In this document: in pieces, positions 1 through 4,635 of the stretch
How positions within the stretch are numbered: the stretch's first letter is position 1
Layout: every line of letters begins with the position of its first letter
Assembly: GCA_900318855.1 (NCBI GenBank)
Contig: ONMG01000101.1
Span: 1-6,421 of the forward strand
Direction of reading: 5' to 3'
Origin: an uncultured Prevotella sp.
GTDB taxonomy: Bacteria; Bacteroidota; Bacteroidia; Bacteroidales; Bacteroidaceae
Length of the DNA: 6,421 nucleotides
Notes under the pieces: model-generated
What the model saw: the letters and a program-made list of their open reading frames with translations, nothing else
Databases searched by the model: none
Told to the model about the DNA's origin: nothing
Position numbers and translations under genes: made by a program

Positions 1-570
1 TCACTCGTGACACTCGAGCTGACACCCACACTTAATCTGCCAAGCCGCAAACTCAGCCTTACCGTGAAGGGTACCGGTGTGGCAGGTGCAGGCGCATGCC
101 TCGACGGCTACGCACTGACCGTGTATCTCACAGAAGACAGCCTGGTGGCTTATCAGCTGAATTTGGGCGTACCTAATAACCAGTACGTACACATGCGCGT
201 GCTGCGCAAGGTGCTCACCAATAGCATCCTGGGTGACAAGATTGTGTGGGATGGAGATAACTTCACACGTACCTTCACCTACACCTTACCCGAAGAGTGG
301 AAGACCAAGAACATGCACATCATCGGCTTCGTGGCTCCGCAACTTTCGCTGGGTGGCACCGACTATGCCAACTGCTATGTGAACCAGTGCCAGATGGCAG
401 ACATGTCGGCAGCGACGGTTGTAACTGGCATCGAGGACGTAACCACTCAGAAGAACACTGCCACTGTAAAGGCTATTTACAGTGCTTCCGGTGAGCGTCT
501 GACAGCTCCTCAGAAGGGCCTTAACATCATTGTCTACAGCAATGGCAAGACTGTGAAGGTGATGAAGTAA
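1..570 (+). CDS. Omp28-like outer-membrane/secreted protein, C-terminal part (5' truncated)
   Basis: The frame is open from the first base and ends at TAA 568-570, giving 189 residues; the true start lies upstream of the window, so the GTG at position 7 is not taken as the start. Residues about 35-110 (a YALTVYLTED stretch, then YQLNLGVPNNQYVHMRVLRK, then TLPEEW and IIGFVAP) resemble the C-terminal half of Omp28-related proteins of Bacteroidetes, a beta-rich surface or outer-membrane family of unclear role. After a linker, residues about 142-189 (TGIEDV, then IYSASGERL, QKGLNIIVYSNGKTVKVMK) look like a T9SS type A sorting domain, which would route the protein across the outer membrane with removal of the tail. 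The family match is from recalled pattern, not alignment. A terminator hairpin follows 41 bases after the stop, so this is probably the last gene of its transcript. Confidence 0.8.
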   Translation, partial: SLVTLELTPTLNLPSRKLSLTVKGTGVAGAGACLDGYALTVYLTEDSLVAYQLNLGVPNNQYVHMRVLRKVLTNSILGDKIVWDGDNFTRTFTYTLPEEWKTKNMHIIGFVAPQLSLGGTDYANCYVNQCQMADMSAATVVTGIEDVTTQKNTATVKAIYSASGERLTAPQKGLNIIVYSNGKTVKVMK

Positions 571-611
571 GCCTTGAGTGTGGCGACAACCGCACCGTAA
601 CAGAATTACAG

Positions 612-650
612 CGGCGTGAAAAGCAGAGAGCTCTTCACGCCGTTTTCGTT
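612..650 (+). terminator. Rho-independent terminator after the Omp28-like gene
   Basis: A perfect 9-bp stem, CGGCGTGAA (612-620) with TTCACGCCG (634-642), encloses a 13-base loop and is followed directly by TTTTCGTTGTT. It lies 41 bases past the stop codon and before the next promoter, as expected for an intrinsic terminator. Confidence 0.75.
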
Positions 651-759
651 GTTCTACCCTTGTCGACTTCCGCCCAAGTCTGACATTCAGTATGCAGCCA
701 GCACGTTGTGCACCCGAAGAAAGAACAACACTTTCTACATGCTTCTAAGAATAATTCGC

Positions 760-767
760 TAATTTTG
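760..767 (+). promoter_or_regulatory. Bacteroidetes-type -7 promoter box for the LolA-like gene
   Basis: TAATTTTG fits the Bacteroidetes consensus TAnnTTTG and is followed by CAC. It ends only 8 bases before the ATG at 776, so the transcript would start within a few bases of the start codon. No TTTG box is present at the usual 19-21-base spacing; the nearest is TTTC at 732-735, with a longer spacer of 24 bases. The -7 match is good and the -33 box is weak. Confidence 0.6.
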
Positions 768-775
768 CACCTGTT

Positions 776-1402
776 ATGAAGCGAATACTCTTTACACTCA
801 TATTGGCGTTCCTGACCACAGGACTGGCCGAGGCCCGCCACATTACACCCAACGAAAAGCAGGCCCGCGAAATGTTCAACCATGCTTACGCTCTCGTCAT
901 GGGTAAGCAGGGCTGTCAGCTGTCGTACGACGTCAATATCGTTGGCATCTACAAGACCACCGGCACAATCTGGTACAAGGGAAAGAAGAGTAAGTTCATT
1001 GAGAGTCGCTATGCCTCGTGGAACAATGGCTCCATATTCTACAAGGTGGATAAAAAGAAGCGAACGGTGGAGCTCTACAATCCCAATTCGCCTAAGCGCG
1101 ACAAATATGCCAGTAAGTTCACCTTCTCGCCCGGCAGCTACGAATACCATATCAGCCTCGAAGGTGGCGCCTACGTCATTAGGATGGATGCCTTGAAGGA
1201 TGCAAAGAGCAGCATCAAGCACGCCAAAGTGTATCTTGACAAGCAGACCCGCTACCCCTTAGGCGTCAAAGTGAAGGTGGCTTTCTTTTGGACCACCGTC
1301 AAAATCAGCCATTTCAAGCCGGGAGGTATCAACGACGCCGTGTTCGAATTTCCGCGCAGCCAGTTCGCGGGTTATAAGTTCACGGACAAACGCAACGAAT
1401 AA
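776..1402 (+). CDS. LolA-like periplasmic outer-membrane lipoprotein carrier family protein
   Basis: A 208-residue protein. Residues 1-20 form a signal peptide (MKR, hydrophobic ILFTLILAFLTTG, then LAEA before RH), so the mature protein should be periplasmic. The remainder fits the LolA-like fold seen in Bacteroidetes: an antiparallel-sheet pattern with TGTIWYKGKKSKFIE (63-77), a tryptophan-containing turn, a lysine-rich strand (90-101), YLDKQTRYPLGVKV (153-166), and an ending EFPRSQFAGYKFTDKR that resembles the usual close of these proteins. LolA carries lipoproteins from the inner to the outer membrane, but divergent LolA-like paralogues are common in this phylum and their cargo is mostly unknown, so I give no symbol. 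Length is normal for the family. The ATG is chosen because it begins the signal peptide and sits just after the promoter. Codons 136-164 are duplicated, in damaged form, at 2194-2283. Confidence 0.75.
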   Translation: MKRILFTLILAFLTTGLAEARHITPNEKQAREMFNHAYALVMGKQGCQLSYDVNIVGIYKTTGTIWYKGKKSKFIESRYASWNNGSIFYKVDKKKRTVELYNPNSPKRDKYASKFTFSPGSYEYHISLEGGAYVIRMDALKDAKSSIKHAKVYLDKQTRYPLGVKVKVAFFWTTVKISHFKPGGINDAVFEFPRSQFAGYKFTDKRNE

Positions 1403-1438
1403 TCCACAGCCGACTTCGTCACTTTATAATAACAATCA

Positions 1439-1475
1439 AATCCCTATTCTGATTATCAGCGGATTATGATTTTTC
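1439..1475 (+). terminator. Weak candidate terminator after the LolA-like gene
   Basis: AATCC (1439-1443) can pair with GGATT (1461-1465), with a smaller CTGAT/ATCAG pairing (1449-1459) inside, followed by ATGATTTTTC. It lies 36 bases past the stop. The stem is short and AT-rich, so the call is tentative. Confidence 0.3.
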
Positions 1476-1531
1476 AATGCTGTTTTGAGTGACGCACAAG
1501 TAGCGCCAAAAGATGCTTTCATCTTTAAAGG

Positions 1532-1618
1532 AAGCTTGTCAGGCTAAGGAAATGTTCCGTGGGTTAGTCCATCACAAGTCCAGTATAGTGTCACACGGAA
1601 CATGGAACAAGTAAGCTT
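1532..1618. repeat. Nested inverted repeat, non-coding
   Basis: ATGTTCCGTG (1552-1561) is the exact reverse complement of CACGGAACAT (1594-1603), separated by 32 bases. Outside it, AAGCTT occurs at 1532-1537 and 1613-1618; because AAGCTT is self-complementary, the two copies can pair as an outer stem. AGTCC occurs twice in the interior (1566-1570, 1577-1581). No T-run follows, so it does not look like a terminator. Its role is unknown; an RNA structure, a small-element remnant and a protein-binding site are all possible. Confidence 0.5.
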
Positions 1619-1724
1619 GCTGCCTCGTCTTTGATTTGCTATGAGGGAAGATCTCTATATGATTAGTAATCGATGACTCAGCATAACATCCAGTTGTTGA
1701 GAAATTGAAGTGCACTCTCACGGA

Positions 1725-1778
1725 GACTTCTCCTAAGAAACCTCACGCAGCTGGCTATAGCGTGTGCCCCGTCGGGGC
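1725..1778 (+). repeat. REP-like repeat unit, copy 1
   Basis: The unit begins with GACTTCT (1725-1731) and ends with CGTGTGCCCCGTCGGGGC (1761-1778). Its 3' end is a strong hairpin, GTGCCCC (1764-1770) pairing with GGGGCAC (1774-1780) around a 3-base loop. The same end sequence, with one mismatch in 18, recurs in inverted orientation at 1852-1869 and in part at 3635-3651. The hairpin has no following T-run, so a terminator role is not favoured. Confidence 0.5.
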
Positions 1779-1851
1779 ACTGATCCCTCATTTGGGCGCA
1801 TATCTTTCTTCCCGAAAAATTAGAGAGGATGCTATGCATGCAGCAAGGACA

Positions 1852-1890
1852 GCCCCGAGGGGGCACACGAGCACGAAGTGCGCAGAAGTC
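1852..1890 (-). repeat. REP-like repeat unit, copy 2 (inverted relative to copy 1)
   Basis: Read on the minus strand this unit starts with GACTTCT (1890-1884) and ends with CGTGTGCCCCCTCGGGGC (1869-1852), matching copy 1 at 17 of 18 positions in that end. The interior is shorter than in copy 1 (14 versus 29 bases between the conserved ends). Its hairpin is GCCCC (1852-1856) with GGGGC (1860-1864). Copies 1 and 2 form a head-to-head inverted pair, the arrangement of paired REP (BIME-type) elements known from other bacteria. Confidence 0.5.
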
Positions 1891-2003
1891 CTTCGAAGCT
1901 CAAACCACGAATATTTTCCCGACCTCGTCATTTATGAGAAAATTCCACAAATACTGATAATCAATACTTGTAAACTTCAATATAGGTGTTCCTAATCCCA
2001 ATA

Positions 2004-2148
2004 GAAGGAAAATCATGTTCAGGCTTTAGCTCCCATTGAAGCTCTGATTCTCAACCTACGGGATAGCCTTACGAGCAAGCTCGACGGCTATCCCATCACT
2101 TCAGTCCCACACCCATGGTGTCAAGCCTGAACATGACCATTTTCCTTC
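2004..2148. repeat. Long structured palindromic element with internal hairpins
   Basis: The outer arms pair over 23 bp: GAAGGAAAAT (2004-2013) with ATTTTCCTTC (2139-2148), and CATGTTCAGGCTT (2014-2026) with AAGCCTGAACATG (2123-2135), interrupted only by a 3-base bulge, ACC, at 2136-2138. Inside are a perfect 9-bp stem, GGGATAGCC (2060-2068) with GGCTATCCC (2086-2094), carrying a further CGAGC/GCTCG stem at its tip (2072-2083), and a small hairpin ACACC/GGTGT (2109-2121). The result is a multi-branched fold about 145 nt long. It has no coding frame and no obvious target-site duplication. It could be a small non-autonomous mobile element (MITE-like), a structured RNA, or a bidirectional terminator for the convergent genes, since ATTTTCC follows the 13-bp stem on both strands. 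Confidence 0.65.
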
Positions 2149-2193
2149 ACCCTTATCTTCACGCATCAACCCGCTAAAACACTTTGCAGTGAT

Positions 2194-2283
2194 TTAGGAT
2201 GGACGCCTTGAAGGATGCAAAGAGCAGCATCAAGCACGCCAAGGTGTATCTTGACAGGCAGATCTGCTACCCCTAAGGCGTCA
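2194..2283 (+). pseudogene. Broken partial copy of the LolA-like gene (codons 136-164)
   Basis: Bases 2194-2283 align to 1179-1268 without gaps: 84 of 90 identical, with differences opposite 1189, 1228, 1242, 1248, 1250 and 1260. Read in the parental frame the copy keeps RMDALKDAKSSIKHAKVYLD, then carries K-to-R, T-to-I and R-to-C changes, and TTA (Leu162) has become TAA at 2274-2276. Five of the six changes are transitions. There is no start codon context, signal peptide or remaining gene on either side, so it cannot encode a working protein. The similarity ends at 2283, four bases before the stop codon of the converging minus-strand gene, suggesting a recombination breakpoint there. Confidence 0.85.
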
Positions 2284-2287
2284 GCGC

Positions 2288-3346
2288 TCAGAAGCAGCCC
2301 ATCTGATGGCAGAAGCTCGTAACGGCATAATCCATCTCCTTCAGCACTTTCACCTTGACCAGCATGATACCCGCACGCTGACAGAAATCTCGCAACAGAT
2401 TGAAGGTGCGCATATCGGTGACAGCTATCGACCGTGGACGTTTGTTGAGCACATGGAGCAGGAACTCGGCCAGTGATACAACCATCTGTGAGGCATCCTC
2501 GTTGGCATGCTCGGTGAGCGTTACAGGAAGAAGCATACCGTTTTCCTCCACTAAGAGCATCACCATGGGATAGAAGAGCGGGTCGTCGGCACTGTCGACA
2601 GCGGGCAGCGACACTCGGAACGCCCGGCACTGGCACATGCCGTCGGGAGGCAGAGCCGCCACTGAGCAGATAAGAGTCTGACTGGTGAAGGCCGGTGCCG
2701 GATAATCCTCCTCTTCAGCAGGTGGCGTCTTCGTCATCCCCCAGTCATAACCGCCATGGCCATCAGGAGTGAGCATCGGAATCAGCTTTCCACCACGCTC
2801 GGTAGCATAACGGCCTCCATGCATGAATCCCAATTCGGCCATATCCTGCCTTTCAAGCGACTCCGCTACGGCAAGAGCGGCACGCAAGGCCTCCTCGGCA
2901 TAGCCGGCATCGGCCACGTTGTCGATGGTGCGGGGTGGTCGCCCCGACGAGAAACGGGAGAAGTCGGGCCACCCATAACTCCGCCGGATTGCAATCCCAT
3001 GCTCGCGGGCATACTCTTTCACCCGGGACCGCTCTTCTTTCTGAAGATCGGCAGCTTGAACAAAGTCGATATTGATGCAGTCGAAAGCAGTCACCAAGGC
3101 CATACCATTCAAACGGCTGACTTTCGGCAACTTCAGCGTATTGAGATAAGTGGTGAAACCTTTGCCACCAATATAGCATCCTAAAGAGTGGTGACTGCCA
3201 GCATTGCCCATCACACAACAATAGACAATCTGACCGTCGGTAAGGCGGAAAGCAAACAAATCGGAATCATCGAGCCACCGCCAAAGCTCCTTGTCCCTGA
3301 ACCGGAAGGCCAGCTCAAGCATCGTGTCTGTAATCATCCCCTTCAT
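2288..3346 (-). CDS. Two-domain protein of unknown function (resembles DUF7309/DUF6930 proteins)
   Basis: 352 residues, cytoplasmic by appearance, with no signal peptide or membrane segment. The start is set at the ATG 3346-3344 because it is preceded by a good Shine-Dalgarno (GGGGAGGATT before AGCT-ATG) and the frame upstream (to 3415) reads through the leader behind the promoter at 3432-3439. The N-terminal part (MLELAFRFRDKELWRWLDDS, then IVYCCVMGNAGSHHSLGCYIGGKGF and a SYGWPDFSRF segment) resembles DUF7309, and the last 70 residues (VSLAEFLLHVLNKRPRSIAV, TDMRTFNLLRDFCQRAGIML, then VKVKVLKEMD) resemble DUF6930; both are assigned from memory, not by search. The function of this pair is not known to me. 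It faces the LolA-like gene tail to tail and appears to be transcribed alone. Confidence 0.7.
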   Translation of the reverse strand: MKGMITDTMLELAFRFRDKELWRWLDDSDLFAFRLTDGQIVYCCVMGNAGSHHSLGCYIGGKGFTTYLNTLKLPKVSRLNGMALVTAFDCINIDFVQAADLQKEERSRVKEYAREHGIAIRRSYGWPDFSRFSSGRPPRTIDNVADAGYAEEALRAALAVAESLERQDMAELGFMHGGRYATERGGKLIPMLTPDGHGGYDWGMTKTPPAEEEDYPAPAFTSQTLICSVAALPPDGMCQCRAFRVSLPAVDSADDPLFYPMVMLLVEENGMLLPVTLTEHANEDASQMVVSLAEFLLHVLNKRPRSIAVTDMRTFNLLRDFCQRAGIMLVKVKVLKEMDYAVTSFCHQMGCF

Positions 3347-3347
3347 A

Positions 3348-3358
3348 GCTAATCCTCC
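3348..3358 (-). promoter_or_regulatory. Ribosome binding site deciding the start of the two-domain gene
   Basis: On the minus strand a GGGGAGGATT stretch ends a few bases before the ATG at 3346. Such a clear Shine-Dalgarno is unusual among the genes of this window and favours this ATG over the in-frame ATG at 3415. Confidence 0.6.
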
Positions 3359-3431
3359 CCAACTTAAAATAAAACAAACCGGTAGCCTCAACGGACTCAG
3401 GCTCGGCCCTTGCATCCCTTAGCTACTTTGA

Positions 3432-3463
3432 CAAAGGTAAGCAATATCATTGATATAAAGAAA
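3432..3463 (-). promoter_or_regulatory. Promoter of the two-domain unknown gene
   Basis: On the minus strand TACCTTTG (3439-3432) fits TAnnTTTG and is followed by TC. A near -33 box, TTTC (3463-3460, consensus TTTG), lies exactly 20 bases upstream. The expected transcript start is near 3425, giving a leader of roughly 80 bases. Confidence 0.6.
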
Positions 3464-3565
3464 TAAAGGACCGACTATTTTCACTAAGTTCCTCAGATAT
3501 ACGCATTTAGTAGGATTGCTTTACAGTTTGTGGGTATTTACTGACGGCTACATGCCACACCTGAC

Positions 3566-3595
3566 TTCATCACTATTTCATCGCTATTCATCACA
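3566..3595. repeat. Short tandem repeat, three TTCATC units
   Basis: TTCATCACTAT (3566), TTCATCGCTA (3577) and TTCATCACA (3587) follow one another with a 10-11-base period, about one DNA helical turn. The block lies more than 100 bases upstream of the two-domain gene's promoter on the minus strand. It could be a set of protein-binding sites or chance. Confidence 0.45.
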
Positions 3596-3634
3596 TCCGC
3601 TATGACTATCGGGAAGAGCAAAATACAACCAAGT

Positions 3635-3708
3635 GAGGGGGCACACGAGCATCTATGCGCAGCACGCAGCCGCACCACATCCACCTGCTTTCTCATCTAA
3701 GAGAAGTC
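3635..3708 (-). repeat. REP-like repeat unit, copy 3 (diverged)
   Basis: GAGGGGGCACACGAGCA at 3635-3651 is identical over 17 bases to 1857-1873 in copy 2, and AGAAGTC at 3702-3708 matches the other conserved end (1884-1890). On the minus strand the start, GACTTCTCTTAGA, also resembles GACTTCTCCTAAGA of copy 1. The interior is longer, and the terminal GGGGC half of the hairpin is missing. Confidence 0.45.
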
Positions 3709-3764
3709 CGCGTAGCGTCTGTGGTCGTCCGTGGCAACCGCCCGGCCAACAGAAGAACCTCGCC

Positions 3765-4286
3765 CTACTCTATGACATAGGCCGCCACGATCTCACCCAC
3801 ATAGGCAGTATGATAGTCGCCGTCGGGATGGATGCCACGGGGATACCAACGCTCTGTGTTAGCCTCACTGATGGCCCGGGCATCCTGCTTCTGCTGGTAG
3901 ACAATGCGACATTCCAACGTGAGGGGAAGCTCCTTGTAGCCTCCGACACCATTCACCTCTGCGGGCTCCGGTGTGAGACCTGCCAAGGCAAGCTTATCGG
4001 TGTCGCGCCCACTCTTGGAGCCGCAGAGCGCTATAATCTTCTTGTCGTAGTCGCCTACCGGAAGACTCATCGTGAACACGGGATTCGCATCGAGCAGACC
4101 CTTGGTGTAGCGGCTGTCGCGCACAAAAACGGTGAAGACGGGTTTGCCCCAGTCGATGCCGAGCGTGCCCCACGAAACGGTCATTGCATTCTGCCGGTCT
4201 CCTGCCTTGGCGCTGAGCAAGATACCATGACTGAGCTTCTGCATAATCTCCGACGCATGCTCAATGACATTGATTTTCCTTTTCAT
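3765..4286 (-). CDS. Flavin reductase family protein (FMN-binding split barrel)
   Basis: 173 residues, the usual length for the short flavin reductase-like family. Residues 33-75 (NAMTVSWGTLGIDWGKPVF, then VRDSRYTKGLLDANPVFTMS) carry the characteristic FMN-binding segment, and the end HTAYVGEIVAAYVIE matches the closing strand of the fold. Members bind FMN and either reduce flavin with NAD(P)H for partner oxygenases or act as flavin-dependent reductases; the substrate here cannot be read from sequence. The protein is cytoplasmic, with no signal peptide. The ATG at 4286 has a purine-rich GGAAAGGG 7-8 bases upstream. It is probably transcribed alone from the minus-strand promoter at 4420-4451, with a leader of about 125 bases. 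A longer open frame on the opposite strand (3633-4304) is its antisense shadow. Confidence 0.9.
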   Translation of the reverse strand: MKRKINVIEHASEIMQKLSHGILLSAKAGDRQNAMTVSWGTLGIDWGKPVFTVFVRDSRYTKGLLDANPVFTMSLPVGDYDKKIIALCGSKSGRDTDKLALAGLTPEPAEVNGVGGYKELPLTLECRIVYQQKQDARAISEANTERWYPRGIHPDGDYHTAYVGEIVAAYVIE

Positions 4287-4419
4287 TGTTTACCCTTTCC
4301 TTAATTCGATATTTCAGGTTGATACAAGATAGTCTGTGGATGAGAGGCTGCAGCGTTTGAGCTTTGATTCCCCTAACACGGACGCTTGCCCCTCATTCCA
4401 CATTACCTATATGATAGTA

Positions 4420-4451
4420 CAAAATTAGTGCTTATTTCCCTTACCGTCAAA
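4420..4451 (-). promoter_or_regulatory. Promoter of the flavin reductase gene
   Basis: On the minus strand TTTG (4451-4448), a 20-base spacer and TAATTTTG (4427-4420) match the Bacteroidetes housekeeping promoter at both boxes. The predicted transcript start is near 4413. No known riboswitch (in particular no FMN type) was recognised in the resulting leader. Confidence 0.75.
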
Positions 4452-4467
4452 AATAGGAGCGAGGAAA

Positions 4468-4499
4468 TTTGGCCATTCGGGCAGAAAATTCTAAATTTG
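4468..4499 (+). promoter_or_regulatory. Promoter of the exported sugar isomerase-like gene
   Basis: TTTG (4468-4471), a 20-base spacer and TAAATTTG (4492-4499) match the Bacteroidetes consensus at both boxes. The predicted start is near 4506, leaving a leader of about 130 bases before the ATG at 4636. The -33 boxes of this and the divergent promoter are only 16 bases apart, so a regulator bound between them could affect both. Confidence 0.75.
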
Positions 4500-4522
4500 C
4501 AACAGCTGAACCAGAGGCAGCA

Positions 4523-4559
4523 AGCCCCACATCAGCTCTGCAACACGCACGGTGGGGCT
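4523..4559 (+). promoter_or_regulatory. GC-rich stem-loop in the mRNA leader
   Basis: AGCCCCAC (4523-4530) pairs perfectly with GTGGGGCT (4552-4559) across a 21-base loop, about 20 bases into the predicted leader. No T-run follows, so it is not a simple attenuator. It might stabilise the mRNA or be part of a larger leader fold; no known riboswitch class was recognised. Confidence 0.4.
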
Positions 4560-4635
4560 CATCCACTATGAGGCATAGTCGGAACTGGGACGGGACAGAA
4601 AGACATCAAGGAAACATCGTATAACTTCAATCACT

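Larger units (their letters stand above)
1403..2287. other. 885-bp convergent non-coding gap rich in inverted repeats
   Basis: This gap separates the 3' ends of the LolA-like gene (plus) and the two-domain unknown gene (minus). I see no credible protein gene in it: the longest open frames are under 100 codons, lack recognisable motifs and run through hairpin-forming repeats. No TAnnTTTG box was found inside it on either strand. It contains a nested inverted repeat at 1532-1618, a pair of inverted GC-rich repeat units at 1725-1890, a long structured palindrome at 2004-2148, and a partial gene copy at 2194-2283. Confidence 0.75.
3464..3764. other. Intergenic region between the two minus-strand genes
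   Basis: I see no gene here. It holds a three-copy TTCATC repeat (3566-3595), a third copy of the REP-like family (3635-3708), and a roughly 10-base direct periodicity: GTCCGCGTAGC (3706), GTCTGTGGTC (3717), GTCCGTGGCA (3727). No clear intrinsic terminator for the flavin reductase gene was found. Confidence 0.55.

Noticed and set aside
635..1222. 195-codon open frame on the minus strand
   Set aside because: It is antisense to the LolA-like gene and overlaps the upstream terminator. Its resemblance to a minus-strand frame at 2166-2636 only reflects the 90-bp duplication.
1705..1995. 96-codon open frame on the plus strand in the convergent gap
   Set aside because: It runs through both REP-like units and their hairpins, has no promoter or ribosome binding site, no signal peptide or known motif, and an unnatural composition. 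It is better explained as open by chance.
2004..2148. Retron RNA or integron attC site
   Set aside because: The nested palindrome is suggestive, but there is no reverse transcriptase or integrase gene in the window and no conserved core sites of either system.
3347..3415. Upstream in-frame ATG adding 23 residues to the two-domain protein
   Set aside because: The extension has no Shine-Dalgarno, starts close to the predicted transcript start, and the internal ATG at 3346 has a strong ribosome binding site and begins the conserved-looking sequence.
3633..4304. 223-codon open frame on the plus strand
   Set aside because: It lies antisense to the well-supported flavin reductase gene and starts inside a repeat; it shows no recognisable domain.
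4287..4413. FMN or other riboswitch in the flavin reductase leader
   Set aside because: The leader is long enough, but I could not find the conserved core of the FMN riboswitch or any other class I know.
4386..4571. 61-codon plus-strand open frame upstream of the isomerase-like gene
   Set aside because: It starts before and overlaps both divergent promoters and the leader stem-loop, and has no recognisable content.
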